Assembly: GCA_000424365.1 (NCBI GenBank)
Contig: AUJT01000012.1
Location: 1 to 64,000 of the forward strand
Length of the DNA: 64,000 nt
Direction: 5' to 3'
DNA from: Lachnospiraceae bacterium NK4A144
Lineage (GTDB): Bacteria; Bacillota; Clostridia; Lachnospirales; Lachnospiraceae
The position numbers were made by a program, and so were the translations under genes. Every line of letters begins with the position of its first letter. The first letter of the stretch is position 1. Below, piece after piece: positions 27,401 to 35,429 of the stretch. The notes beneath the pieces were generated by a model. The model had not been told where the DNA came from and searched no databases. It saw only the letters and a list, made by a program, of their open reading frames with translations.

Positions 27401-27645
27401 CAGCAGAGTGGAAAGCGGAGATGAACGATCCGTCAAAGGAGGAGATCCCACAGGCGGCACTCGCTGAAGCATACGACTCCATAAAAGAATGTGTGGATGC
27501 ATTGGACTATGACAGTATTGATTTTTTGATACAGTCGATCATGAAATATCGTATACCTGATAACGAACAGCAAAAGATCATCACTCTCAGAAAAAAAGTG
27601 TCTGAATTTGACTGGGATTCGGTTGAAGATCTTTTAAATGGATAA
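24472..27645 (+). CDS. Hybrid histidine kinase with receiver and Hpt domains
   Basis: 1057 residues from ATG 24472 (GAGGGG upstream); the longer frame from 24382 starts inside the leader terminator and is unlikely. About five to six N-terminal helices form a membrane sensor, then a helix, an acidic coiled segment, another helix and a HAMP-like region. HisKA has NMSHEIRTPINAVLGM (His about 463), HATPase has NILTNAVKYTEKG and GTGLGMSI, the receiver has FLDHRMPELDG (Asp about 763), and the Hpt domain has KVHSLKSSARM (His about 915). It thus carries a whole phosphorelay. The response regulator at 27663 follows directly and is the likely partner. Confidence 0.92.
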   Translation: MKKTRILDWLKYDTDRAFWMVVICAAGLILNLAFMFQNDGLLSVQFTGTLLVSSICGGFSGATVTLLSYFILAITTGAGVGKGVFLLLICLLASIFSAKGWFRTVRGVFGYIVLITSVEELFMFVVYAAESYIGGKDASAVLAGMIRSFGRIIPGVLLAVMLILLFYRYAPDRILLFFGNSQHYIKDKNLRKHVEKNIFDSAHGSLRRKITTIILVTATTMMIASVIFVNILIVNTMNGTISLQLDFWKKEAHRRVGEITYEQWKDEYLNLGLDGEKSLKTAKEKEDEVIEKIEELQSLPEGISPKARQKINELKQTIIGQSKVTSTEEDEEEDAHMVLNTLKNQFSFYLQMIFSLLMVEMVLVILIDAYAQRKIVRPILGVASAMDQLAYNSDEERRESLAKIHAMEVKTGDEVESLYHAVDKTASELLTYIADKEKQVLLENELKIAKAANDAKTSFLSNMSHEIRTPINAVLGMDEMILRESEDQTILRYAKNIQSAGKTLLGLINDILDFSKIEAGKMEIIPVDYELSSVVNDLVNMIRSRVDAKKLDLIVDVDPEMPHLLRGDEIRLKQVVLNILTNAVKYTEKGSVTLAIKYEKKNEEKIDLKISVKDTGAGIKEEDVKKLFAPFERIEEEKNRTIEGTGLGMSITQKLLGLMDSKLELDSVYGEGSDFHFSVPQIVNSWEAVGDISLNFDRSFSDQPRYQESFKAPKAEILVVDDTEMNLTVVRGLLKKTDVKIDTATSGRQCLKMIAEKRYDIIFLDHRMPELDGMETLALIRKDHDHPNQETPIVALTANAISGARENYISAGFVDYMTKPIDSARLERAMIGLLPPEKVEIIQIDESQDIDEIEKLEPWVTELNGIDHRTGIRNTGSAEDFMKALQLFADNISENIKNIRLFYEREDFHNYNIKVHSLKSSARMIGASELSKLAEELENASVDGAIDDAEIGEKTPVLLREYEKYLEILAPFIHDDTAEWKAEMNDPSKEEIPQAALAEAYDSIKECVDALDYDSIDFLIQSIMKYRIPDNEQQKIITLRKKVSEFDWDSVEDLLNG

Positions 27646-27662
27646 TGGGGAAGGAGCAGGCA

Positions 27663-28433
27663 ATGGAGAAGAAGATAATCCTTATCAGCAAGGGTTCTAC
27701 CTTCATGGTGGGGGCTATTACCTCCAATCTGGAGGAAGCCGGATATGAAGTAGTACCTGCACTGCCGGATGTCGATGATCTTTCGGGAAAGATCGGGCTT
27801 GCCGATATGATCGTTTTCTATCTGGGTGATTATATTGAAGAAATTCAGGATACATTGGATTATCTGAAGGAAGTGGTCCTCGAAAAGGGGAAGCTCCTGT
27901 TCATAATAGGTAGTAATGATGAATTTTTTGACTTTGACAGGAAAGCCACTCCTCAGATCGTTACCAGCCGTTTTTTAAGACCGCTTAACGTGAGAGATCT
28001 TATAGACAAGCTAAATGCTGTGATCGAAGTCAACTCTGAAGAATCAGAGAAAAAGTCTATCATGATCGTAGATGATGATGTTATGTTCCTTAAACTTATG
28101 AAGGAATGGCTGACAGGTCCGTATAAGGTAACTATGGCAAATTCGGGGATGCGTGCCATTACGTATCTGGCGAATAACAGACCGGATCTGATACTTCTGG
28201 ATTATGAGATGCCTGTGACAAACGGCCCTCAGGTTTTGCAGATGATACGCGATGATGCATCGACCAGTTCGATACCGGTCATGTTTCTGACCGGAAAAGG
28301 TGACAGGGAGAGTGTGTTGAAGGTTGTTGGACTGAAACCTGACGGGTATCTGCTAAAATCTATGACCAGAGATGAACTTTTGGCGCAGATAAGAGATTTC
28401 TTTGAAGCACGAAAGATGAAAAAACTTCAGTAA
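27663..28433 (+). CDS. Response regulator with pseudo-receiver N-terminus
   Basis: 256 residues. The C-terminal half (about 130-256) is a receiver with MIVDDDV, LLDYEMPVTNG (phospho-Asp about 178) and YLLKSM as the Lys region. The N-terminal half has a receiver-like fold pattern (ILISKGSTFMVGAI ... MIVFYLGDY) but no phospho-Asp motif. No DNA-binding or enzyme output is visible. ATG 27663 has AAGGAG 6 bases upstream; the ATG overlapping the kinase stop at 27645 lacks one. It is probably the acceptor from the Hpt domain of the kinase just upstream. Confidence 0.85.
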   Translation: MEKKIILISKGSTFMVGAITSNLEEAGYEVVPALPDVDDLSGKIGLADMIVFYLGDYIEEIQDTLDYLKEVVLEKGKLLFIIGSNDEFFDFDRKATPQIVTSRFLRPLNVRDLIDKLNAVIEVNSEESEKKSIMIVDDDVMFLKLMKEWLTGPYKVTMANSGMRAITYLANNRPDLILLDYEMPVTNGPQVLQMIRDDASTSSIPVMFLTGKGDRESVLKVVGLKPDGYLLKSMTRDELLAQIRDFFEARKMKKLQ

Positions 28434-28451
28434 GATCAGTAAATAATATCA

Positions 28452-28480
28452 TTCTGCGATACACCGTTCTATGGTATAAT
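28452..28480 (+). promoter_or_regulatory. Probable proB promoter
   Basis: TATAAT (28475-28480) with a poor -35 (TTCTGC) at 17 bases; about 80 bases ahead of proB. Confidence 0.45.
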
Positions 28481-28526
28481 CAATCTGTTTATGCGCGTAA
28501 AAAATGGACATCCGAGGATGGTTACC

Positions 28527-28559
28527 ATGACTAAACGGGTGTTTATAGAGGAGGCATGA
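28527..28559 (+). CDS. Possible 10-residue leader peptide before proB
   Basis: GAGGATGG then, 5 bases later, ATG starts a ten-codon frame (MTKRVFIEEA) that runs through the proB ribosome binding region and stops 7 bases before the proB ATG. Reinitiation or translational coupling is possible; it may also be chance. Confidence 0.25.
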   Translation: MTKRVFIEEA

Positions 28560-28566
28560 TAAGGCT

Positions 28567-29364
28567 ATGGGACTTAAGAGAAGACGTATTGTGGTAAAGG
28601 TTGGTACGTCCACGCTTACAAATGAGCTTGGACATAGTAATCTGCGCAGGATGGAAAAACTGGCACTTGTCCTTTCAGATATTCAGAATATGGGAAATGA
28701 AGTTGTTCTGGTTTCTTCCGGAGCGATCGCTGTCGGGGCAAATAAGATGAGACTCCCGGAGCGACCGACTACCATGAGGATGAAACAGGCGGCGGCAGCG
28801 GTCGGACAGTGCGAGAATATGTTTCTCTATGATAAGTTCTTTGGTTATTATGATAAGACAGTCGCACAGATACTTTTGAATGCTGAGGATATCAGACAGG
28901 AAGAAAAGAAAGAGAATCTTACAAATACATTTAATGCTCTTTTAGAGCAGGGTATTATACCCATAGTTAATGAAAACGATTCGGTAAGCTATACGGAGAT
29001 CGAGTCGGCAGACAGGCTATTTGGTGATAACGATATGCTGTCGGCAGTGGTTTCTGTTCTCTGTCAGGCAGATATCCTTGTAATCTTTTCTGATATTGAC
29101 GGATTTTTTGATAAGGATCCGCGACTTTACAAGGATGCAAAACTGATCGACAGGATAGACAAGATCGACGATAGTCTGTATGAACTTGCAGGCGGCGCAG
29201 GTTCTAGGAGAGGTACCGGCGGCATGCGGACAAAGATACAGGCAGCAGACCTTGCGACCGGTCAGGGCATCAGTGTCATCGTTACAAACGGAGAAAGACC
29301 TGAGGCTCTCTACGACATCGTAGATGGTAAAAAGGTCGGGACATTGTTTAAGGGAAATAGATAA
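28567..29364 (+). CDS. proB: Glutamate 5-kinase, short form without PUA domain
   Basis: 265-residue amino-acid kinase that phosphorylates glutamate, the first step of proline synthesis. VVKVGTSTLTNE, LVSSGAIAVGA, PIVNENDSVS, FGDNDMLSA and GTGGMRTKI motifs are all present. Most ProB proteins have about 370 residues with a C-terminal PUA domain; this one ends after the kinase domain, as in some Firmicutes. proA is not next to it. GAGGAGG lies 12-13 bases upstream, a long spacing, with AAGG nearer. Confidence 0.93.
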   Translation: MGLKRRRIVVKVGTSTLTNELGHSNLRRMEKLALVLSDIQNMGNEVVLVSSGAIAVGANKMRLPERPTTMRMKQAAAAVGQCENMFLYDKFFGYYDKTVAQILLNAEDIRQEEKKENLTNTFNALLEQGIIPIVNENDSVSYTEIESADRLFGDNDMLSAVVSVLCQADILVIFSDIDGFFDKDPRLYKDAKLIDRIDKIDDSLYELAGGAGSRRGTGGMRTKIQAADLATGQGISVIVTNGERPEALYDIVDGKKVGTLFKGNR

Positions 29365-29377
29365 ATAAAAGAGTTTT

Positions 29378-29415
29378 AAGGGCTTTTCTTTTCGTCTGGA
29401 AGAGGAAAGCCTTTT
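29378..29415 (+). terminator. Terminator after proB
   Basis: Imperfect hairpin AAGGGCTTTTCTTTT / AAGAGGAAAGCCTTTT with a U-rich 3' end, 14 bases past the proB stop. Confidence 0.7.
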
Positions 29416-29639
29416 AATTTTGTAATTGGTTATTGATTTAAATTTTCATGTTCAAAAAAATGATTTTTATATAAAAAATGGCTTAGATACAGCCGATAAA
29501 AAACATTGCAGACATATTTGCATTAAGAAAGATCAACACAACATATTAAAATTGTCCCTACACTTTATGCGGTTAAAGTGATAACATAACATACATCAAA
29601 AAAGTTGACGGTTTTGCTTCTAAGGAGGTCGAAGCAGTT

Positions 29640-31631
29640 ATGTATGATGAAAACAAGTATGCCATTCAATATTTTATGCCGAAAAATCCTACTTACAATT
29701 GGGTAAAGAAGGATCATATAGAGAAGGCTCCTATCTGGTGCAGTGTTGATCTTAGAGACGGAAATCAGGCGCTTATCGAGCCGATGAGTCTGGAAGAGAA
29801 ACTGGATTTCTTCCGTATGCTTGTTGACATCGGATTTAAGGAAATAGAAATAGGTTTTCCTGCTGCATCCGAGACCGAGTACAAATTTGCACGAACCCTT
29901 ATCGAGAAAAAGATGGTTCCGGATGATGTTACGCTTCAGGTTCTGACACAGGCCAGAGATCATATCATCCGTAAGACCTTTGAGGCAGTAGAGGGCGCAC
30001 CGAGAGCAATAATCCATCTTTACAATTCAACTTCGGTCGCTCAGAGGGAACAGGTATTTAAGAAAAATAAAGAGGATATCAAGCAGATCGCCATTGATGG
30101 CGCAAAGCTCTTAAAGAAGCTTGCGGATGAGACAAAGGGTAATTTTTCCTTTGAGTATTCTCCGGAGAGTTTTCCGGGAACAGAGGTTGAGTATGCAGTA
30201 GATGTATGTAACGCGGTTCTCGACGTATGGCAGCCGAAGGAGGATAACAAAGTTATCATCAATATCCCGACAACCGTTGAAAATGCCATGCCGCATGTAT
30301 TTGCCACACAGGTTGAATATATAAGCAACAGCCTGAAATACAGAAATGCAGTGACACTTTCGCTTCATCCTCATAACGACAGAGGATGCGGTATATCTGA
30401 TGCAGAGCTTGGAATGCTTGCAGGTGCTGACAGAATAGAGGGAACACTTTTCGGAAATGGTGAGAGAACAGGTAATGTTGATATCGTAACACTTGCCATG
30501 AATATGTTTACTCACGGTGTTGATTCAAAGCTCGATTTCTCACATATTAATGAGATCGGAAGCATATATGAGAAACTTACCAGAATGGAGATCCCGACAA
30601 GACAGCCGTATGCCGGACAGCTTGTGTTCACAGCTTTCTCAGGTTCTCATCAGGATGCTATCGCAAAGGGATTTGCATGGAGAAAGTCACATATGGACCG
30701 TCCGTGGAGCGTACCGTATCTGCCGGTTGATCCAAAAGATCTCGGTCGTGAGTATGACGGAGATGTCATCCGCATCAATTCACAGTCCGGAAAGGGCGGC
30801 GTAAGCTTTATCCTTAAGCAGAATTACGGTCTCCAGATACCGAAGACCATGCAGGAAGATGTGGGATACACGGTTAAGGGCATTTCGGACAGAGAGCACG
30901 CAGAGCTTTCACCGGAACGCGTATATCATATTTTTGAAGATAAATATGTCCACAATGATGGTGTATTTACTATTAAAGAATGTCACTTTGAGCAGATCGA
31001 CGGTATCCTTGTAAAAGCTACGATCTCCAGAAACGGAAAAGATGTTATCGTGGCTGCAAACGGAAATGGTCGTCTGGATGCGGTAAGCAATGCGATCAAG
31101 TCTTATTTTGATATCAGTTATGAGCTTACTACTTACGAAGAGCATGCGCTGAGCCACGGCTCATCCAGTAAGGCGTGCACATATGTTGGTATCACTGCTA
31201 ACGGAAAGCACTACTGGGGCGTAGGAATTGATGAGGATATCATCACTTCATCCATCAATGCGCTTATAGTAGCAGTAAATCAGCTCGAGGCGATCCGTGA
31301 CAATCGAAATGATAAGGATCAGCGTATCACAGAGATCGTAAACTATATCCAGGAAAATTATCTGTCGGTGACACTTGACGATCTTTCTAGAGAATTTTTC
31401 CTGTCAAAGCCGTATCTTTCTAAATATATTAAGGAAAAGAGCGGTGCAACCTTCAGCGAAAACGTGCAGAAGATAAGACTTAAAAAGGCATGTACGCTTC
31501 TCAGGAACGGAAATATGAAAGTAGAGAAGGTTGCGGAGAATGTAGGCTATCCAAGTGTTGAGCACTTTAACCGTCAGTTTAAGAAGAGATATGAGATGAC
31601 ACCGGTTCAATACCGCAATTCAAAAAGATAA
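29640..31631 (+). CDS. leuA: 2-isopropylmalate synthase fused to AraC-type DNA-binding domain
   Basis: 663 residues. Residues about 1-550 are a complete type-2 LeuA (acetyl-CoA + 2-oxoisovalerate to isopropylmalate, first step of leucine synthesis): VDLRDGNQALIEP, SLHPHNDRGCG metal site, GNGERTGNVD, and the C-terminal leucine-binding regulatory domain. Residues about 562-663 are an AraC-type double helix-turn-helix (LSREFFLSKPYLSKYIKEKS; VAENVGYPSVEHFNRQFKKR). LeuA normally ends at about 560 residues. The fusion is in frame with no stop between. It could be a leucine-sensing enzyme that also binds DNA. AAGGAGG is 11 bases before the ATG. No leuB/C/D nearby. Confidence 0.93.
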   Translation: MYDENKYAIQYFMPKNPTYNWVKKDHIEKAPIWCSVDLRDGNQALIEPMSLEEKLDFFRMLVDIGFKEIEIGFPAASETEYKFARTLIEKKMVPDDVTLQVLTQARDHIIRKTFEAVEGAPRAIIHLYNSTSVAQREQVFKKNKEDIKQIAIDGAKLLKKLADETKGNFSFEYSPESFPGTEVEYAVDVCNAVLDVWQPKEDNKVIINIPTTVENAMPHVFATQVEYISNSLKYRNAVTLSLHPHNDRGCGISDAELGMLAGADRIEGTLFGNGERTGNVDIVTLAMNMFTHGVDSKLDFSHINEIGSIYEKLTRMEIPTRQPYAGQLVFTAFSGSHQDAIAKGFAWRKSHMDRPWSVPYLPVDPKDLGREYDGDVIRINSQSGKGGVSFILKQNYGLQIPKTMQEDVGYTVKGISDREHAELSPERVYHIFEDKYVHNDGVFTIKECHFEQIDGILVKATISRNGKDVIVAANGNGRLDAVSNAIKSYFDISYELTTYEEHALSHGSSSKACTYVGITANGKHYWGVGIDEDIITSSINALIVAVNQLEAIRDNRNDKDQRITEIVNYIQENYLSVTLDDLSREFFLSKPYLSKYIKEKSGATFSENVQKIRLKKACTLLRNGNMKVEKVAENVGYPSVEHFNRQFKKRYEMTPVQYRNSKR

Positions 31632-31680
31632 ACTTGCAGGCGAGGCAGGTATTGTTTATAATTAGGATAACTATGTAGAA

Positions 31681-31713
31681 GAACAGGCTATGGTAGGGAA
31701 CCATGGCCTGTTC
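31681..31713 (+). terminator. Stem-loop after leuA
   Basis: GAACAGGC-TATGG pairs with CCATGGCCTGTTC across a short loop. It has only a weak T-run and may act with the stronger hairpin at 31768 to end leuA transcripts. Confidence 0.45.
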
Positions 31714-31729
31714 TGTTCGATTGTGCGGA

Positions 31730-31760
31730 GCACTTAGCGAGGTTTTTTCGAGCATAGTGC
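31730..31760. repeat. Copy 1 of GCGAGGTTTT-type hairpin repeat
   Basis: CACTTAGCGAGG-TTTTTT-CGAGCATAGTG. A second, closely related unit follows at 31773. The shared core CACTTrGCGAGGTTTT..TCGAGC..AGTG suggests an intergenic repeat family. Confidence 0.55.
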
Positions 31761-31767
31761 GTGCCAT

Positions 31768-31816
31768 GCAAATTCACTTGGCGAGGTTTTGTCGAGCCTA
31801 GTGAAATTTGCTTTTT
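31768..31816 (+). terminator. Terminator built from copy 2 of the GCGAGGTTTT repeat
   Basis: GCAAATTCACTTGGC at 31768 pairs with GCCTAGTGAAATTTGC ending 31811, around GAGGTTTTGTCGA, followed by TTTTT. It ends the leuA transcript or acts as an attenuator for yicC, whose start is 35 bases on. Confidence 0.65.
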
Positions 31817-31850
31817 CAAGTATCCTGAGGGGAAGAAAGGATTCTTAGAA

Positions 31851-32729
31851 TTGATTAAAAGCATGACCGGTTTCGGCAGAGCCGAGACAGAGGGCGAAGG
31901 AAGACGGTATTCTGTTGAGATCAAGACCGTTAACCACCGTTATCTTGAAGTAGGCATAAAGATGCCAAAAGTACTGGCTCCCTTTGAGGGGGCTATCCGT
32001 ACTCTCCTTAAAGAATATATGGAGAGAGGTAAGGTTGACGTATTCATTTCATTTGAAAGCATGGACGGCAATACTGAGACTATCCGCTATAATAGCGCAG
32101 TCGCTCATGATTATTACCGTTACCTTCAGCAGATGGCTGAAGAATTTGGAATGGAAAATGATGTGAGGATCTCCGGACTTTCACGTTATCCTGATGTATT
32201 TACAGCTGAGTCTGCGGAGATCGATGAGGATGCTATCTGGAGAGAGCTTCAGAAGTGTATTCGTAAGGCATGTGAGCAGGTTGTCCGCACCAGAAAGGCA
32301 GAGGGAGAAAATCTCAGCAGGGATCTCATCGCAAAGCTTGATGAGATGAAAGAGCAGGTTGCTTTTGTAGAGCAGAGATCTCCTGAAGTTGTTGAGGAAT
32401 ACAGGCGCAAGCTCAGAGAGAAGGTAGAAGATCTTCTCGGAGACGCACAGGTTGATGAAGCGCGTCTGGTTCAGGAAGTGACGATTTTTGCCGACAGAAT
32501 ATGTGTCGATGAAGAAATCGTTCGTCTTAAGAGTCATATCGACAGTATGAGAAAAGCCATTACCGATGGCGGAACGATTGGCCGTCGCCTTGATTTTATC
32601 GCTCAGGAGATGAACCGTGAGGCAAATACTACTCTGAGCAAGGCAAATGATCTGGCGGTCAGTGATGCTGCCATTGATTTAAAGACCGGAATTGAAAAGG
32701 TCAGAGAGCAGATACAGAATATTGAGTAA
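31851..32729 (+). CDS. yicC: YicC/YloC family endoribonuclease
   Basis: 292 residues from TTG 31851 (LIKSMTGFGRAE, the usual family start; AAAGGA 9 bases upstream). An ATG frame from 31761 would begin inside the terminator hairpin and is rejected. C-terminal DUF1732 motifs are kept: DEARLVQEVTIFADRICVDE, RLDFIAQEMNREANT and KTGIEKVREQIQN. The family has endoribonuclease activity linked to mRNA decay. First gene of the conserved yicC-remA-gmk-rpoZ cluster; its end overlaps remA by 8 bases. Confidence 0.92.
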   Translation: MIKSMTGFGRAETEGEGRRYSVEIKTVNHRYLEVGIKMPKVLAPFEGAIRTLLKEYMERGKVDVFISFESMDGNTETIRYNSAVAHDYYRYLQQMAEEFGMENDVRISGLSRYPDVFTAESAEIDEDAIWRELQKCIRKACEQVVRTRKAEGENLSRDLIAKLDEMKEQVAFVEQRSPEVVEEYRRKLREKVEDLLGDAQVDEARLVQEVTIFADRICVDEEIVRLKSHIDSMRKAITDGGTIGRRLDFIAQEMNREANTTLSKANDLAVSDAAIDLKTGIEKVREQIQNIE

Positions 32730-32973
32730 ACTATTTAATATTGGTTTTGGAAATATCGTAAATGCTGAAAAGATCACAGCAATCATAATGCCTGATTCTG
32801 CGCCTGCAAAGCGTCTCATGCAAAACGCAAAGAAAAGCGGGACTGCCATTGACGCGACACACGGACGAAAGATCAAGGCTTGTATCATATTGGAAAATGG
32901 TCAGCTTGTTTTTTCTGCACTGACACCTGATACGCTGCTTGAGCGATTCAGGGAAAAAGCAGAAGAAAAGTAA
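32722..32973 (+). CDS. remA: RemA / DUF370 regulator
   Basis: 83 residues from TTG 32722, giving the family start SKLFNIGFGNIVNAEKI. RemA is a small DNA-binding protein that activates matrix genes in Bacillus; the core IDATHGRKIKACIILENG is kept. A longer ATG frame from 32692 lacks family similarity in the added part. The start lies inside the end of yicC (8-base overlap), so translation is coupled. Followed 15 bases later by gmk, as across Firmicutes. Confidence 0.9.
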   Translation: MSKLFNIGFGNIVNAEKITAIIMPDSAPAKRLMQNAKKSGTAIDATHGRKIKACIILENGQLVFSALTPDTLLERFREKAEEK

Positions 32974-32988
32974 CAAAAAGGAGTAAAA

Positions 32989-33609
32989 GTGGTTCAGAAA
33001 GGTATTCTGGTGGTAGTTTCCGGATTTGCCGGAGCAGGCAAGGGAACTATCATGAAGCAGCTCGTATCAGAATATGATAATTATGCACTTTCCGTATCAG
33101 CTACTTCCAGAAATCCCAGACCGGGTGAAGTAGACGGAGTTAATTATTTCTTTAAATCCCGCGAGGAATTTGAAGAAATGATAAAGAATGATGAATTGAT
33201 AGAGCATGCAGAGTATGTAGGTAATTATTACGGTACACCAAAGGCTTTTGTAGAAAAGCAGCTTCAGGAAGGAAAAAATGTTATCCTTGAAATAGAGATT
33301 CAGGGAGCCATGCAGATAAAAAAGAAATTCCCCGAAGCTTTATTGGTATTCATCATGCCTCCGAGTGCAGCGGAGCTTAAGCGCCGCCTTGTAGGACGCG
33401 GAACAGAGACCCCTGAGGTGATCGATATGCGCATGAAGCGTGCGATCCAGGAATCAGAGGGTATAGAAAACTATGATTTCATCGTTGTTAACGATGTGGT
33501 TGAAGATTGTACGAAACGGCTTAATGGAATGATCGAGGCGTCACGTTATACGCCGTCCAGACAGGCTGATTTCATAAATGAGGTTCGTGCGGGACTCAGA
33601 GAGATCTGA
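32989..33609 (+). CDS. gmk: Guanylate kinase
   Basis: 206 residues from a GTG start with AAAAGGAG 5 bases upstream. Converts GMP to GDP. P-loop GFAGAGKGT (a variant of the usual GPSGAGKGT), SATSRNPRPGEVDGVNYFF for GMP binding, and EIEIQGAMQIKKKFP are visible. Third gene of the yicC-remA-gmk-rpoZ cluster. Confidence 0.95.
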   Translation: MVQKGILVVVSGFAGAGKGTIMKQLVSEYDNYALSVSATSRNPRPGEVDGVNYFFKSREEFEEMIKNDELIEHAEYVGNYYGTPKAFVEKQLQEGKNVILEIEIQGAMQIKKKFPEALLVFIMPPSAAELKRRLVGRGTETPEVIDMRMKRAIQESEGIENYDFIVVNDVVEDCTKRLNGMIEASRYTPSRQADFINEVRAGLREI

Positions 33610-33656
33610 TAAACGTACATTTAGCAGTTTACTGGTGTTAAGAAAGAGAGGCATCT

Positions 33657-33902
33657 ATGTTACATCCATCCTATGGTGATCTGATGGAAGTTGTTAATTC
33701 AGAAGTTCAGGAAGGAGAGGCTCCTATCGTAAACAGCCGTTATTCCATCGTGCTGGCTACAGCTAAGAGAGCTCGTCAGCTTATCGGCGGAAGTGCGCCT
33801 ATGGTAGATCCTAAGGCTAGAAAACCCCTTTCTGTTGCAATTGATGAGCTGTATCAGGGAAAACTCAAAATTGTCAGCAAAGATGAGGACGAAGAGGACT
33901 GA
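33657..33902 (+). CDS. rpoZ: RNA polymerase omega subunit
   Basis: 81 residues; omega helps assemble RNA polymerase and binds the beta' subunit. NSRYSIVLATAKRARQLI and RKPLSVAIDELYQGKLKI are the family signatures. GAGAGG lies 6 bases before the ATG. Last gene of the cluster, followed by a terminator. Confidence 0.95.
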   Translation: MLHPSYGDLMEVVNSEVQEGEAPIVNSRYSIVLATAKRARQLIGGSAPMVDPKARKPLSVAIDELYQGKLKIVSKDEDEED

Positions 33903-33944
33903 TCGTCTTTGGAGAGAAACTTTTCCCCGATGATATCAGGGCTT

Positions 33945-33981
33945 AAAGGGAGAAGCAGTATTGTACTGTTTCTCCTTTTTT
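33945..33981 (+). terminator. Terminator after rpoZ
   Basis: AAAGGGAGAAGCAGTA pairs with TACTGTTTCTCCTTTT (one G-U), tiny loop, then a T-run. Confidence 0.85.
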
Positions 33982-34075
33982 AACTTATGGGAAAACTCGC
34001 GGGTGTTCTTGTAAGTTAAAAAAGCAATGCGTGTATTGTATGTACGTGATGCGCGCGGATAGAAAGAGGTAAGAT

Positions 34076-35413
34076 TTGAAAATATTTTTTATTTCACTTG
34101 GCTGTGATAAGAATCTGGTAGACTCTGAAAAGATGATCGCACTTCTGCGTGACAGAGGATATGAGTTTACAGATGATGAGAATGACGCAGATGTGGCTGT
34201 CATTAATTCATGCTGCTTTGTGAAGGATGCCAAGCAGGAAAGTATCGATGCCATACTTGAGGTTTCTGAGTTAAAAAATACTGGAAAGCTGAAGTGCATC
34301 GTAGTTGCGGGATGCCTGGCACAGCGTTATGCGGATGAGATCCATGAGGAAATACCTGAGGTGGATGCCATCGTCGGTACAACAGCTTTTGATAAGATCA
34401 CAGAAGCAGTAGATGAAGTTCTCAAGGGTAAAAAGATCGACATTCGTGAGGATATAGATCGTCTCGCTAATCCCGAGGCTGAGCGCAGCATAACAACAGA
34501 GGGCGATTACGAGTATCTGAAAATAGCAGAAGGCTGCAACAAGCGCTGCACTTATTGTATCATTCCGTATGTGCGTGGTTCTTTCAGAAGCGTACCCATG
34601 GAGAGCCTATTAAAGGATGCGAGAGAACTGGCTGATAAGGGAGTTAAAGAACTTATCCTTGTTGCACAGGAAACAACTCTTTACGGAGTAGATATTTACG
34701 GTAAAAAGATGCTTCCGGAACTCCTTCATCGTTTGTGCGAGATCGAGGGATTCAGATGGATACGTATCCTTTACTGCTATCCGGAGGAGATCACTCCCGA
34801 ACTTATACAGGTCATGAAGGAAGAGCCGAAGATCTGTCATTATCTCGATCTTCCGATCCAGCATGCGTCTGATCGTGTGCTTAAATCTATGGGACGCAGG
34901 ACTTCGCACGATGATCTTGTACACATTATAAAAACTCTTCGTGAGGAGATTCCGGATATTGCACTTAGAACTACTCTGATTTCAGGCTTCCCGGGCGAAA
35001 CAGAAGAAGATCATAAAGAACTTTTGAAATTCGTCGAAGAAATGCGCTTTGACAGGCTTGGAGATTTTACATATTCGCCTGAAGAGGGAACACCTGCGGA
35101 GAAATTTGCGGATCAGGTTGAGGAAGATGTCAAGGAACGCCGCAGAAATGAGATAATGGAGCTTCAGCAGGGTATCGCATTTGAAAATGCTGAAAATGAG
35201 ATCGGAAAAACGATGGATATAATCATTGAAGGCAGGATACCGGAAGACCATGTATATATAGGCAGAAGCTACAGAGACTGCCCGGGTGTTGACGGATATG
35301 TATTTGTAAGAGATGAAAATATCCGTGGAGAGCTTATGACCGGTGATTTCATAAAAGTTGAGATCACAGGATCAAATGAATATGATCTTATCGGAGAACC
35401 GATATCAGATTAA
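34076..35413 (+). CDS. rimO: Ribosomal protein S12 methylthiotransferase RimO
   Basis: 445 residues from TTG 34076 (GAGGT 5-6 bases upstream). Radical SAM enzyme that adds a methylthio group to the aspartate of ribosomal protein S12. N-terminal UPF0004 with SLGCDKNLVDSE, the radical-SAM cluster CNKRCTYCIIPYVRG, and a C-terminal TRAM domain (about 370-445). The SLGCDKN...NSCCFV start is that of RimO rather than MiaB. Followed 16 bases later by pgsA, a common order in Clostridia. Confidence 0.94.
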   Translation: MKIFFISLGCDKNLVDSEKMIALLRDRGYEFTDDENDADVAVINSCCFVKDAKQESIDAILEVSELKNTGKLKCIVVAGCLAQRYADEIHEEIPEVDAIVGTTAFDKITEAVDEVLKGKKIDIREDIDRLANPEAERSITTEGDYEYLKIAEGCNKRCTYCIIPYVRGSFRSVPMESLLKDARELADKGVKELILVAQETTLYGVDIYGKKMLPELLHRLCEIEGFRWIRILYCYPEEITPELIQVMKEEPKICHYLDLPIQHASDRVLKSMGRRTSHDDLVHIIKTLREEIPDIALRTTLISGFPGETEEDHKELLKFVEEMRFDRLGDFTYSPEEGTPAEKFADQVEEDVKERRRNEIMELQQGIAFENAENEIGKTMDIIIEGRIPEDHVYIGRSYRDCPGVDGYVFVRDENIRGELMTGDFIKVEITGSNEYDLIGEPISD

Positions 35414-35429
35414 GGGAGGAAATTGAAAA

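Noticed and set aside
29365-29639. T-box or CodY box in the leuA leader
   Set aside because: No T-box core (AGGGTGGAACCGCG) is present, and the best CodY-like stretch (AATTTTCATGTTCAA) matches only about half of the consensus.
31761-31850. Upstream ATG start for yicC
   Set aside because: It falls in the leader terminator hairpin and adds residues not seen in the family; TTG 31851 gives the standard start.
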